Part shown: positions 19,386 to 28,097 of the stretch, piece by piece
Layout of the letters: each line of letters opens with the position of its first letter
Position numbering within the stretch: the first letter of the stretch is position 1
Source: Calothrix sp. NIES-4105
Lineage (GTDB): Bacteria > Cyanobacteriota > Cyanobacteriia > Cyanobacteriales > Nostocaceae
Length of the DNA: 64,000 bases
Assembly: GCF_002368415.1 (NCBI RefSeq)
Contig: NZ_AP018292.1
Span: 62,001-126,000 of the forward strand
Direction of reading: 5' to 3'
Notes under the pieces: model-generated
Databases searched by the model: none
Told to the model about the DNA's origin: nothing
The model's input: only the letters and a program-made list of their open reading frames with translations
Translations under genes and position numbers: made by a program

Positions 19386-19547
19386 TTTAGTCTCCTATTA
19401 AAAAATTAACGAGAACCTTAATAGGACTCTAGGTTCTGTTTGCATTGATTTATGCACGCACATTTTATGGTTAATGGCGCCTAATATAAGCCTGTTCCGG
19501 TAATTTTTTTAACCGATATTAAATTTGCAGGGCATGGCGCCTGTTAA

Positions 19548-19940
19548 CTAAATACTGTCGTCTACCCATCCACATTCTGGACAATCAAAGTGGATTATAG
19601 CGGTGTAATCACGGTTGAAAGTATATCCGCACTCCGGGCATTTGCCAGTAAATAAAGGATGATTATCGAGGATACGTAACTGTTCTTCTGTTGTTAAATG
19701 CTGCGGCACCTGTCTTACACCGTAAGTAATACGCTCGATTACTAACTCATCATTTATATATCTGGCGCCGTCTGGTTCCCACAGTTCCGGTTCCTCTGCA
19801 TCGGGATCGGGTGCAAAGTATGGGCAAGTGTCACCATCGGGACCATCCGGTACAACTGCACAAAACAGATATGGATTACCACAGTAAAAACGACATTTTG
19901 TACACTCTGGTAATTGACGGGTGGCTTTAGGCTTAATCAT
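19548..19940 (-). CDS. Small zinc-ribbon-like protein
   Basis: 130 residues. Two cysteine clusters suggest metal binding: CTKCRFYCGNPYLFC...CPYF near the N-terminus, and CPECGYTF...HFDCPECGW at the C-terminus, the latter a typical zinc ribbon. The middle is acidic (DPDAEEPELWEPDG). Similar small proteins are common in cyanobacteria, with unknown function. It stands alone between the exoprotein gene and the IS607 element. Confidence 0.6.
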   Translation of the reverse strand: MIKPKATRQLPECTKCRFYCGNPYLFCAVVPDGPDGDTCPYFAPDPDAEEPELWEPDGARYINDELVIERITYGVRQVPQHLTTEEQLRILDNHPLFTGKCPECGYTFNRDYTAIIHFDCPECGWVDDSI

Positions 19941-20552
19941 AATGCACCTAAATAATTACATTCCACCATCTTAACCATTAGGGAGCTTTAACTCAGGCGC
20001 CAAATTTACTTAACTTGTGTGACAGAGTAATAATTGGCACAGCTATTATTAAGATAGTGTCAACATATTTAGAGATATAAAATTCTTTTTAGAGAGATTA
20101 ATTAGTATAGCAATAAGGGTTTGAGTCGCTAAAAAATATTATCAAAAAGTTTGAGATTTTTCCGTAATCATTCTCATTAGCTATGTATCCTATATAAGTT
20201 CAAACGCCTGAGTAAAAACTAGGGTATTGCAATTTTAAGTAAGTGCAAATACCGAATTATACGTACAAATACCGAATTATACGTAAAAATTAAATATAAC
20301 TCCAGATTGTTTGGGTAATTGAACAATAAGAGTAGTCAACGAAACGTAGTAAATCCTGGGGAATACTCGTTTTTCATTGTTCACTTCGCAAAACTCCTCT
20401 GTAGTCGTAACCCGTAGCAAGCGAGTCGTAGACTCAACCACATGGTACGTAGTATGGTAGGAATTTTACAGGCAGTCTACCCAAGCCTAATACAATGAAT
20501 GTGGTCGTTGCCTACCTTTCAAGATTCATTGCATACCCAATCTATTACTAAA
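19941..20552. other. Spacer before IS607, including its probable guide-RNA end
   Basis: Left part AT-rich without genes. Contains a perfect 20-bp direct repeat (20246-20285). The part from about 20380 to 20552, just downstream of tnpB on its strand, is GC-richer with potential pairing (TAGTCGTAACCCGTAGC, CAATGAATGTGG versus TTCATTG) and is where the omega-RNA and end of an IS607-type element would lie. Confidence 0.5.
20246..20285 (+). repeat. 20-bp tandem direct repeat, two units
   Basis: CAAATACCGAATTATACGTA occurs twice in a row (20246-20265, 20266-20285) without mismatch. Could be an iteron-like or target-site structure; only two units. Confidence 0.8.
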
Positions 20553-21902
20553 CTAGGCTTTCCGCAGTGTAAACACTACGTTAGTTTTGTGTCGTAATAT
20601 TGCTTTTAATCCGATGTTTCGAGCAGCATTCAAACCAGAATGAGCGGAATAACAATTTTTGGGATTAACAACAAAGTCGGCACCAGATTCATATTTTGGT
20701 TCTAATTTCCCATCATGAATCATACGTATTGCTACTTCACCACTGTGTAAATTAATCCTGTATAATTCATTGTTCCAAGGGTCTAATCTTGAAGTGTCTC
20801 TGGGATTAACACGAGTCGTTAGTATTCCATAATCTTGGTATGCAATCCGGTTCGTTTCCTGAAACACTTTAGATTTTAACCAATATGCTCGTTTTTGATT
20901 TGAACGACGGGAATATTTTCCGCGACAGGGTTTTAAGTTAGCAAGATGTTCAAAGGCAATCACTGAACATTTCCAGTCACGGGCGAAATTTGCAATTCTT
21001 CGTGCAACTCTTCTACCCATTTCCCTTTCACTGTTGCGTATTTGTTCCCAGCGTCGGTTGCAAAAACCTTTATTTATAATTCCGGTTTTTCTCATTCGGA
21101 TTGCTATCCGACCTAAAAACCTCTTCCTACGCTTTGTATGGTTCGATTGTTTGATGAAGTGTCGTGCAACCTCTACAACTACACCGTTAGCGTCGGTTTC
21201 TAGGACAGAAAGAATAGCAATATTACGGTCTAAATCCATATCAACTCCCAAAACTCTAACAGAGTCTATCTTAAGTTGATTTTTAATTCCTCCTGTAGCG
21301 GGAATATATTTCTGTAAGCTGAATGTTAAATATGGTTTGCTTCCTTTAATTACAATACTTGGTGATGCTTTATGCCAGCCATTTAAACCTGATTGGTCAT
21401 ATACAAATTCTGGACGCTGGTAATCAAACTTAATCCACTTCCATTGACCTTTAATCTTTACTTTGAGCAAGATGTTTTCATCAAAGTCATCCTTCCAAAC
21501 TCCAGCATCGTAACCCGGAGAAAAATTAAATTTTCTAGGTTGAACTGGTGGCCTGTGATGTTTTTTCTTATTTGGTCGATCCTTCCATTTCTGGTAAGAA
21601 GTATTCCACGATTCCCAGGCGCCAATTGCTTTACGTATTGCAGAACGTTTTAACTGAGCAGGAATATCATATGGAAGCGGGAATTGACTGCTAGCATTGC
21701 TCAATAATTCGTAAGCCCTCCATCCTGAATATTCTGAATCATCCGATAAAACATGTTCAGGGTAAGTATTAATTAATGCAAAATAGAAATTTACAACTTC
21801 GTTATAAGCAAGCTTTGTTTCTGTTAAATCAATTCCATTACGAATCAACTTACATTGTAAAGACTTGGTTCCAATGTTGTAACCTTTCTTTTTCTGTAGC
21901 AT
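20553..21902 (-). CDS. tnpB: TnpB-family RNA-guided nuclease of IS607, third catalytic Asp not conserved
   Basis: 449 residues. RuvC-like blocks: VLGVDMDLDRN with Asp221, VIAFEHLANLKP with Glu318, and CYSAHSGLNAARNIGLKAI. In active TnpB the last block reads D-x-N-A-A; here the residue two before Asn is Gly423, so the third metal ligand is missing or displaced. The zinc-finger cysteines before it are also largely absent (only NPKNCYS). TnpB proteins use a guide RNA from the element end to cut DNA and keep the transposon. This copy may bind without cutting, or be decaying; the frame is otherwise open. Confidence 0.8.
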   Translation of the reverse strand: MLQKKKGYNIGTKSLQCKLIRNGIDLTETKLAYNEVVNFYFALINTYPEHVLSDDSEYSGWRAYELLSNASSQFPLPYDIPAQLKRSAIRKAIGAWESWNTSYQKWKDRPNKKKHHRPPVQPRKFNFSPGYDAGVWKDDFDENILLKVKIKGQWKWIKFDYQRPEFVYDQSGLNGWHKASPSIVIKGSKPYLTFSLQKYIPATGGIKNQLKIDSVRVLGVDMDLDRNIAILSVLETDANGVVVEVARHFIKQSNHTKRRKRFLGRIAIRMRKTGIINKGFCNRRWEQIRNSEREMGRRVARRIANFARDWKCSVIAFEHLANLKPCRGKYSRRSNQKRAYWLKSKVFQETNRIAYQDYGILTTRVNPRDTSRLDPWNNELYRINLHSGEVAIRMIHDGKLEPKYESGADFVVNPKNCYSAHSGLNAARNIGLKAILRHKTNVVFTLRKA

Positions 21903-21959
21903 TAACTTTTACCACCCAGTTTTATCTGTTTAACTCTAAAATCGATTATCACAGAAATA

Positions 21960-22529
21960 CTACGATTCGTCAACTTCGTTTAAAATCTTTTTTTCGTACT
22001 TACGCAGGAAGTAAAGTTTGCTACTAAAACAATGCATTATGCTCATAAAATCCTCCATCATCTCTTGGTGTGGAGGTTTGTAGGTATTATTTAAAACAAT
22101 AATTTTGCACCCATTCAGGTTACAAAACCATTCAATAAAATCAAATCCAAACCTTGCTAATCTATCTTTATGAGCAACCACAATGTTGGTAACTTCACCC
22201 TTTGCAACTCGTTCCATCACCTGTATAAATTTTTTGCGTTTGAAATTGAGTCCTGAACCTATATCCGTAACACACTCGTTGCCTGGGTAATGATTCACTA
22301 AGTACTCTATCTGTGTTTTTAAATCGTCTTTCTGGGTACTGGTTGAAACGCGCGCATACAATACCGTTGTGATTGAACCAGATTTTATTTGTTCGAGACT
22401 TGATACTGAGTAACGTCTATGACCACCTGGAGACTTGATGCATTCTATTTTTCCATCGTTAGCCCAATCTACCAAGGTTCTTGGATGAAAACCATACCGT
22501 CTTTGTGCTTCTTGCGGAGTTATGTACAC
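21960..22529 (-). CDS. tnpA: IS607 transposase, serine recombinase
   Basis: 189 residues. An N-terminal MerR-like helix-turn-helix (ITPQEAQRRYGFHPRTL, SPGGHRRYSVSSL) precedes a small serine-recombinase domain with the nucleophile Ser in YARVSTSTQKDDL, plus VAHKDRLARFGFDFIEWFC. This is the IS607 TnpA layout and length. It catalyses strand exchange through a Ser-DNA link, with little target specificity. It lies upstream of tnpB on the same strand. It ends IMHCFSSKLYFLRKYEKKI, where relatives have a longer 'FSARLYGLR' helix, so it is probably complete. Confidence 0.88.
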   Translation of the reverse strand: MYITPQEAQRRYGFHPRTLVDWANDGKIECIKSPGGHRRYSVSSLEQIKSGSITTVLYARVSTSTQKDDLKTQIEYLVNHYPGNECVTDIGSGLNFKRKKFIQVMERVAKGEVTNIVVAHKDRLARFGFDFIEWFCNLNGCKIIVLNNTYKPPHQEMMEDFMSIMHCFSSKLYFLRKYEKKILNEVDES

Positions 22530-22558
22530 TTCACTGATTTACTACACTTTACCATAAT

Positions 22559-23086
22559 ATGCTACGCTATATTGCTACTAGATGCAACGACAAAACAACC
22601 AAAGCTCCTATCGACGGCGCCAAAATAACTCTTGAGAAAAGTGGCAAACCATATATAGCCCATACCGACAGTGAAGGATTATATCATTTGAATGCTTGTC
22701 TTGAAAAGGATTCAGAGTTCGCACGTATCCGCGTAGAGACAGAGGGATATGATAAATATAATAGAAATATTACTCTTTTATCAAATAATAATACAATCGA
22801 AGAAATTCATATAACCAAAATCCAAGCAAAGCCTAAAAAACGTTTTGACTTGGTAGGAGTTTCAACTGTACTAGGAACTGTTTTTGGTTTTATAAGTATT
22901 GTGATTGCTTACCAACAACTGGCGCCGAATAAACAAGACTGTGACCCATCATATCCAACATTGTGTTTATCTCAAAATATATCTAACTTAAAGTGTTCAG
23001 ATATTAAAGACCGTAACTTTAAGGTTAAACAACCAGATACTCACAACTTTGACCGTGATAAAAATGGAATCGGTTGCGAAAAATAG
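22559..23086 (+). CDS. Membrane-anchored Excalibur-domain protein
   Basis: 175 residues. The N-terminal part (KAPIDGAKITLEKSGKP, HTDSEGLYHLNA) is a carboxypeptidase-regulatory-like beta-sandwich; residues about 98-120 (VGVSTVLGTVFGFISIVIAY) are a transmembrane helix; the C-terminus (LKCSDIKDRNF, HNFDRDKNGIGCEK) is an Excalibur calcium-binding motif with the DxDxDGxxCE signature (Asn in one position). It is divergent from IS607 tnpA with only 29 bases between starts, so the element may have displaced its promoter or truncated its 5' end. Role likely at the cell surface. Confidence 0.7.
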   Translation: MLRYIATRCNDKTTKAPIDGAKITLEKSGKPYIAHTDSEGLYHLNACLEKDSEFARIRVETEGYDKYNRNITLLSNNNTIEEIHITKIQAKPKKRFDLVGVSTVLGTVFGFISIVIAYQQLAPNKQDCDPSYPTLCLSQNISNLKCSDIKDRNFKVKQPDTHNFDRDKNGIGCEK

Positions 23087-23148
23087 ATATGGGACGGCGC
23101 CTACCGTAACCTACGCGCCGAACAAACTAACTAATAAACAATTTTGTT

Positions 23149-23397
23149 TTTGAGTCCAGCGTATAAAATTATCAGTACGAAAAAGTATATTTTGATTCTT
23201 GTGTAACTTGGGAGTTTTCTAAGTATGGATTATGGGCGCCAATATCTAAACTGTCTCAAAAAATAGTGTCAACTTATCCGAAATCATAGAAGCACAACTT
23301 GTAGTAGCTACTATACAAACGATTATTATTAACTTCCTATATTAAAGCGCGCGGGCATACCGCACTTCAGAACCCAGTTTTAAAAAGCTGGGTTTTT
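23149..23397 (+). repeat. Repeat C, copy 2
   Basis: Same block order as 16372-16643, from GAGTCCAGCGTATAAA to the terminator. The internal GGCGCC is at 23235-23240. It follows the Excalibur gene. Confidence 0.8.
23350..23397 (+). ncRNA. Predicted small RNA of repeat C, copy 2
   Basis: TATATT at 23338-23343, mini-hairpin GCGG-GCATA-CCGC (23351-23363), then a terminator with perfect 7-bp stem AACCCAG/CTGGGTT (23371-23394) and T-run. Compared with copies 1 and 3, base pairs change but pairing is kept. Confidence 0.5.
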
Positions 23398-23765
23398 GAT
23401 TATTTTTTAATTAGATGAAAAAAAGCTGTTTATCTTCGTATAAATAAGGATGCTTTCTTAATATATATCGTGCAAAAATATTAAATCAAGTCAGAGTTCC
23501 TACTTAAACAAAGAATAGAATAATACTTATTAATAATGTGTAATGCCGTACACATAAGAATTCATACTCTACTTATTACTAATGCGAACATAATATGATA
23601 ATACGTTGGTGAGCAGGCGCCGGATTCACTTATATGTTGAGTACTTTAAATTCCCTAGGAAGAAGTTTTGCAAACACAAACTTCATGCGTTAGTACGGAT
23701 GAATTGCACTCCGTAATTATAAATTGTGTTTACCATGTTTAACGTGAAAGGCTGAAAGCCCCGTA

Positions 23766-23803
23766 GTAAAAGTCTTAATCCCAATAATAATTAAGACTTT
23801 TAC
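23766..23803. repeat. Left-end hairpin of the IS605-like element
   Basis: GTAAAAGTCTTAAT (23766-23779) and ATTAAGACTTTTAC (23790-23803) form a perfect 14-bp inverted repeat with a 10-base loop, nested in CCCCGT...ACGGGG and followed by GGGGATGAAAGC. Single-strand hairpins at the ends are what Y1 transposases of this family recognise. Confidence 0.6.
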
Positions 23804-23874
23804 GTTATTTATAACGGGGATGAAAGCCACATGCGATTAAAATCGCATTCGCTATTTTATGTATTAAAACTATG

Positions 23875-24215
23875 GTGAGTGCATTCCGGTGGGTTGTTAA
23901 TATAGTCTTGAATAACAGCCGTTGAAACTTGGACAGTTGTATTGTAGAAATAGGCGTTTGTCCTTCAAAGATGAATGACGTAACAAATGTGGATACTCAC
24001 GTCTTAAATAACATTCTGGAGCGACTTTTAAACGTGCGATTTAATTTGATGCATTGCTTCCCGTTGTAGTGATTACTCTACAAGTGAATGAACATGATTG
24101 GGTGCAATTGTTATTGCTTTTATAATCTAACCATTCTCGTTATCAACCTCGTTAGATATGAAAGAAAAAGCCTTATTGTTACACCAGCGATTAACACTTT
24201 TCATACGCTTTGAAA
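23875..24215 (-). pseudogene. tnpA: Decayed Y1 (HUH) transposase tnpA
   Basis: The minus strand shows, in different frames and with stops, ITIAPNHVHSLVE (the 'pDHvHlli' HUH motif, His-x-His kept), then RREYPHLLRHSSLKDKR and AVIQDYINNP near the C-terminus, all characteristic of IS200/IS605 TnpA. The frame changes and stops prove it inactive. Confidence 0.7.
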
Positions 24216-24365
24216 TCTAGACAAAATGTACGGGGGCACTACTGCTAAGTAATGATTGCAACAATCAATTTCTCTGTTTATTTATATAATAGAAAAAAGT
24301 TGACATTTGTTTGAAATGATACTATTATTAATAATAGATTTAAAAAGTTCAAGGAGGTAAAAAAT

Positions 24366-25931
24366 ATGGCGAACAAAGAAAAGACACCATCATTTATTAC
24401 AGAGTTTGAACTAATAGTAACTAGTCTTGCAGAAAAAGAACTAGATGCTAGATTCCAAGCTGGCAGACAACTGTATAATGCAGCGCTAAGTGAAGCAATA
24501 GTTCGTGTCTCTCTGGTGCGTAATTCTGAGCCATATCAAGAGGCATCTAGGATAAAAGTTAAAAGCGACGAAGATAAAAAGTTAAGAAACGAGTTATTCT
24601 CTCAAGCTAGGAAGCAATCACGCTTTTCTGACTTCGAGTTACAGAATTTTGCTACCATAACAGCTAAAAATGCAAAATGGATTGCTGAAAAACTAGATTC
24701 ACACACAATCCAGAAAATTGGGACACGTGCGTTCAAAGCAGCAGAGCGCGTCTTATTCGGCAAGGCTAGAAAAGTAAGATTTAAAAGTTTTAATGCGTTT
24801 CATTCTTTGGAGAGTAAAACGAATGCATCGGGAATTAGATTCTTTGGTGGTACTGATTGCTGCATGAAATGGGGGTCATATTTAACTCTTCCAATTAGAT
24901 TCCCTTTGGAATGGAACGAAGTACTTGAATATGGCTATCGTTCGCCAGTCAAATATTGTCGTATTTTGTGGCGAGAAATAAACGGTAAGCGTCGTTGGTA
25001 TGTACAGCTTATTAATGAAGGTGTACCGTACAAAGAAACTCCAGCTTATAAACTACATAACAAAGTTAATCTTAATACTGGGTTAGTCGGTATTGATTTA
25101 AATGTTAGTAATGTAGCCGTAGTTGGTGACGACAAAGCAGGTTTATTCCCATTTGCAGAAAACGTACCCACGCTTGAGCAAGAAATTAAAGCCTTGCAGC
25201 GTAAAATGGAACGGTCGCGTCGTGCAACCAATCCAACTAATTACGAGCCTGACTTTGAGAAGAAAGTTGGACGTAGAAATAAGCGCAAAAAAGGTAAAGT
25301 TAAAAAAGGAACTAGGAAATGGTTTAACTCTAAAGCTTATAAAAAATATGCTAAAAATAAACGCGATTTAGAAAGGCGTAAAGCTGCCTATGCTAAATCG
25401 CAAAATAGAGGTTTAGCGAATCAAATAGTTCGCAAATTTGGTAATAATATTAAAGCTGAAAAAGTATCAGTAAAGGCTTGGCAACGCCGCTATGGAAAAG
25501 CAATATCTGCTAAGTCTCCAGGTTTTTTCCAATCGGAATTATCTCGCAAGGCTGAAAGCGCCGGTGGGAAATTCACAACATTTTCTACTCGCAAAACTGC
25601 GTTATCTCAAACACATCTTGATGGCACTCGAATCAAAAAGTCGCTATCAGAAAGGGTACATAAAGATGTGAGCGGTTTTGAAATGCAGCGAGACTTATTC
25701 TCTGCATATTTGAGTAGGTACGTGAATGACGACTCGGAACTTCAAGTTTCTCAGGCTTATAGCAACTGGGGTAGGGCGGAGCCGCTCTTAACACAGGCTT
25801 GGAGTGAGTTCAAAACTGCGAGCGCAAGGACTAGTTCTAAGCCAGGTGGTGTCATTTCCCCCTCAGAGCAGAACTGTGTAAAGGCTAACCAGCAACGCCA
25901 GATAGCTTTTAAAAAGGGCAAAAAGCGTTGA
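24366..25931 (+). CDS. tnpB: TnpB-family RNA-guided nuclease, zinc-finger cysteines lost
   Basis: 521 residues with AAGGAGG just before ATG 24366. The RuvC triad is complete: Asp244 in GLVGIDLNVSN, Glu365 in KAEKVSVKAW, Asp443 in MQRDLFSAYL. Between the last two, relatives carry CxxC pairs; here the matching stretch is ALSQTHLDGTRIKKSLSERV and HKDVSGFE with no cysteine. This may be a recognised sub-family without the zinc finger. TnpB cuts DNA guided by RNA from the right end and preserves the transposon. The linker rich in Lys/Arg (RRNKRKKGKVKKGTRK) is normal. The neighbouring tnpA is dead, so this gene may persist for another use. Confidence 0.85.
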   Translation: MANKEKTPSFITEFELIVTSLAEKELDARFQAGRQLYNAALSEAIVRVSLVRNSEPYQEASRIKVKSDEDKKLRNELFSQARKQSRFSDFELQNFATITAKNAKWIAEKLDSHTIQKIGTRAFKAAERVLFGKARKVRFKSFNAFHSLESKTNASGIRFFGGTDCCMKWGSYLTLPIRFPLEWNEVLEYGYRSPVKYCRILWREINGKRRWYVQLINEGVPYKETPAYKLHNKVNLNTGLVGIDLNVSNVAVVGDDKAGLFPFAENVPTLEQEIKALQRKMERSRRATNPTNYEPDFEKKVGRRNKRKKGKVKKGTRKWFNSKAYKKYAKNKRDLERRKAAYAKSQNRGLANQIVRKFGNNIKAEKVSVKAWQRRYGKAISAKSPGFFQSELSRKAESAGGKFTTFSTRKTALSQTHLDGTRIKKSLSERVHKDVSGFEMQRDLFSAYLSRYVNDDSELQVSQAYSNWGRAEPLLTQAWSEFKTASARTSSKPGGVISPSEQNCVKANQQRQIAFKKGKKR

Positions 25932-26005
25932 ATGAGTGGTTCTGGATAACCAGGACTGCGGGTTAGCTCGAATCCCGTCTATTTATAGCGGGGAGTCGGC
26001 TCAAG
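25932..26005 (+). ncRNA. Right end and probable omega-RNA 3' part of the IS605-like element
   Basis: Directly after tnpB: GGGTTAGCTCGAATCCC and CCCGTCTATTTATAGCGGGG can fold into hairpins, followed by AGTCGGCTCAA, like right ends of cyanobacterial IS605 elements. In this family the guide RNA overlaps the tnpB end. The boundary is approximate. Confidence 0.5.
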
Positions 26006-26030
26006 GAGTGTACTTTCATATAACTATAAA

Positions 26031-26393
26031 TTATTTGAGTCCTTTTAAAGATTCAATATCATTATTTAAATTGATACTTGGATAATTACCAGGAGATAGA
26101 ACTATGCTATAACCTTTTTTATTTTCTTTTGCCCAGAACTGCCATCTTTGATTATTCAGAACCTTGATAGATGAAGTTTTATTATTAAATCTGCCTAAGC
26201 TATCTACTCCCTTAGTAAGTCTAATTGCGCGCCCCGTAAAATTCTGACCTTCATATAAAATGACATCTGGTGTTTTTTGAGCAGACACAGGAACTTGAAG
26301 GAGAGCAAATCCACCTAGCGCACTTGCTATTAATAATCCTATTGCTGTAATGCGCTTAGATTTACCTTGATTCGATTTATTAGCTGTAAACAT
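26031..26393 (-). CDS. Secreted beta/gamma-crystallin-like protein
   Basis: 120 residues. A signal peptide (IGLLIASALGGFALLQVPVSA) precedes one beta/gamma-crystallin motif pair: VILYEGQNFTGRAIRL, SIKVLNNQRWQFWAKENKKG, VLSPGNYPSI. The domain often binds calcium and stabilises extracellular proteins. It lies in a run of exported proteins that continues to 34.8 kb. Confidence 0.75.
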   Translation of the reverse strand: MFTANKSNQGKSKRITAIGLLIASALGGFALLQVPVSAQKTPDVILYEGQNFTGRAIRLTKGVDSLGRFNNKTSSIKVLNNQRWQFWAKENKKGYSIVLSPGNYPSINLNNDIESLKGLK

Positions 26394-26734
26394 AGCTATT
26401 TCCTTTGATTGATGTGTTTTTGGTATATAGACTTATGGAGTTAAACGAGGAGTGCTTTCTTAAAATTGAAAATCGCATTGCTTAATTATCAATAAGCGGG
26501 ATAAACTATCTCGTTCTATTTATTAACAGGGGTGACAAAATTAATTTATGCAGTCAGCAGTATCAAGCTGCCTCAGATTTTATATAATGATCTCCTAGGA
26601 AGATTGTGAAATAAAAGCTGGGCAAGGCTTTTAAGTTATGTGGAAAATTAATGTAAGCGTTTGAGATAGGGTAGGTGCCACTTCTAATTTATGCACTGAC
26701 ATGAAACTCAATCGAGCATCAGTACTATAAAACA
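26394..26734. other. Intergenic, no gene seen
   Basis: AT-rich spacer between the crystallin gene start and repeat C copy 3. It presumably includes the crystallin promoter on the minus strand. One GGTGCC near 26674. Confidence 0.4.
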
Positions 26735-27010
26735 GGCGCTGGATTTACTGATAAATCAAAAGCTTTGTGAGTCCGGCGTATAAATATTTCAGTATTAAGT
26801 ATTATTTGAATCCTTGTCTATAGAGATTTATCTAAGTGTGGAATATAGGCGCCGGAATCTAAAACTGTCTCAAAAAATCAATGTTAAATTTTCCGAAATC
26901 ATCAAACCAGTAGTTGTAGTAGCCAATATAGAAACGATTATTATTAACTTATTATATTAAAGCGTGCGGATATACTGCAATCAAACCTGGTCTGGAAAGG
27001 CTAGGTTTTT
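26735..27010 (+). repeat. Repeat C, copy 3
   Basis: Begins at GGCGCT (a one-base variant of GGCGCC) and shares with copy 4 the string TACTGATAAATCAAAAGC after it, then the whole block order of copies 1 and 2 to the terminator. The internal GGCGCC is at 26848-26853. Confidence 0.8.
26965..27010 (+). ncRNA. Predicted small RNA of repeat C, copy 3
   Basis: TATATT at 26953-26958; mini-hairpin GCGG...CTGC (26966-26978), where one G-C pair has become G-U; terminator AACCTGG/CTAGGTT (26984-27007) with U-A and G-U in place of C-G pairs of copy 2. Pairing is kept despite sequence change. Confidence 0.5.
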
Positions 27011-27244
27011 GATTATATAGATATTTTATTTAACCTACCTATGGTTATATTAAAAAACCGTGACTATGGTCATACCTGATTCGTGAATGAGTGCATGAAC
27101 TATTTTCAATAAATATAAGACTAAATAATAAGTAGTGGAAAGGCATTAGTTATTACGTTGGTTTTGTAGCATGGAATATAGCAAATCGTCTTGCGAGGTT
27201 TTTCTGTATATAAATATAAATAACGGCGCTTTCATATCAAAACA
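27011..27244. other. Intergenic, no gene seen
   Basis: AT-rich spacer between repeat C copy 3 and repeat D; no gene, hairpin or other repeat recognised. Confidence 0.4.
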
Positions 27245-27312
27245 GGCGCCTAAAATATAATATATCAGTATAAAATATTGCGTGTTGTACGGTATAAAGT
27301 TATTTAGGGAAC
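27245..27312 (+). repeat. Repeat D, copy 1
   Basis: Starts at GGCGCC (27245-27250) and continues TAAAAT...AGTATAAAATATTGC...AGTTATTTAGGGAAC, matching 28562-28630. It ends about 50 bases before the ATG at 27365 and may hold its promoter. Confidence 0.6.
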
Positions 27313-27364
27313 TTTTTGCGGTGTATTGAGACTATACTTCTCGTCTAACCAAAATGTATAATTT

Positions 27365-27985
27365 ATGCTTCGTACAAAGAATATTGTTCAAGTACTAGCC
27401 CTTTCTACTGTAATGTTCGGCGCCGGGGTAACTGTAGCAACTGTTGCTTTGTCATACTTACCGATGGTGAATGCTAGCTCTACAAGCATTGCACAGGGTA
27501 TAAAGCAATCGAAAGCTGAGGAGGTTGATGAGGAAAACAATATAAAATATCGATTTCAAGATTGTAAAAGAACTGGTAAAACTGTTGTTTGCAGTGTTCT
27601 AGCAACTAATCTGAAAACTGAAAACCAGAAAATATTTTATCAAGGTGGGGGTGGCGCCGCGAGTAGAGTTATTGATGTTGATGGAAATCAATATGCTGGC
27701 AGACAAATTGTAGATGGCAAACCACAAGATGCTGGTTGGGTCACTACGAGTCTAATTTACAATGTTCCTACAAGAATAAGTTTTAGTTATGAAATTCCAC
27801 GGGAAGTAACAAAGCTAGCAGCTCTAGAACTTAGTTATAGATATCCTTACGACGCGCCTAGTACATCTAAACCTAATACAATACAGTTACGTAATCTTAG
27901 TATCGGCGCCTCACAAGCTTCCAACCCTGGAAAGAGTGATTGTACTCCGGCGCCAACAAATCCAAAGAAACCAAGAGGTAGATAA
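27365..27985 (+). CDS. Exported protein sharing the outer domain of the EAD1 protein at 60350
   Basis: 206 residues. An N-terminal hydrophobic signal or anchor (LALSTVMFGAGVTVATVAL) is followed at residues about 58-165 by a beta-rich domain: IKYRFQDCKRTGKTVVCSVL, ATNLKTENQ, SRVIDVDGNQY, FSYEIPREVTKLAALELSYR. The same pattern occurs in the C-terminal half of the protein at 60350 (FKFQFQGCQRNGERVDCSLL, SRVIDNKGKVY). The tail is Pro/Lys-rich. I recognise this as a common cyanobacterial domain of unknown function. It is a candidate partner or sensor in the EAD1 system; that is inference. Confidence 0.65.
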   Translation: MLRTKNIVQVLALSTVMFGAGVTVATVALSYLPMVNASSTSIAQGIKQSKAEEVDEENNIKYRFQDCKRTGKTVVCSVLATNLKTENQKIFYQGGGGAASRVIDVDGNQYAGRQIVDGKPQDAGWVTTSLIYNVPTRISFSYEIPREVTKLAALELSYRYPYDAPSTSKPNTIQLRNLSIGASQASNPGKSDCTPAPTNPKKPRGR

Positions 27986-28097
27986 TAATCGCACTTATTA
28001 AATACGTTAATCAGGATTGGTAACAGCTGTAGCTATTGTATGGGCGCCTGTTATTCTTCCTCATTTAATTAAGAGTGCGCTTTTATATTTAAGGACA

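Larger units (their letters stand above)
20400..22530 (-). mobile_element. IS607-type insertion element
   Basis: A serine-recombinase tnpA (21960-22529) followed by tnpB (20553-21902) on the minus strand is the IS607 arrangement. The ends are approximate, since IS607 elements lack terminal inverted repeats; the right end was set from the structured region after tnpB. Confidence 0.8.
23760..26005. mobile_element. IS200/IS605-like element with decayed tnpA and divergent tnpB
   Basis: Left-end hairpin (23766-23803), remnants of tnpA on the minus strand (about 23875-24215), tnpB on the plus strand (24366-25931) and a right-end structure (25932-26005). The divergent order is that of IS605/IS608. 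tnpA is dead, so the element cannot move unaided. Confidence 0.7.

Noticed and set aside
16372-27010. Repeat C as a classical MITE
   Set aside because: No terminal inverted repeats or target-site duplications were found; the conserved terminator with kept pairing favours a transcribed element.
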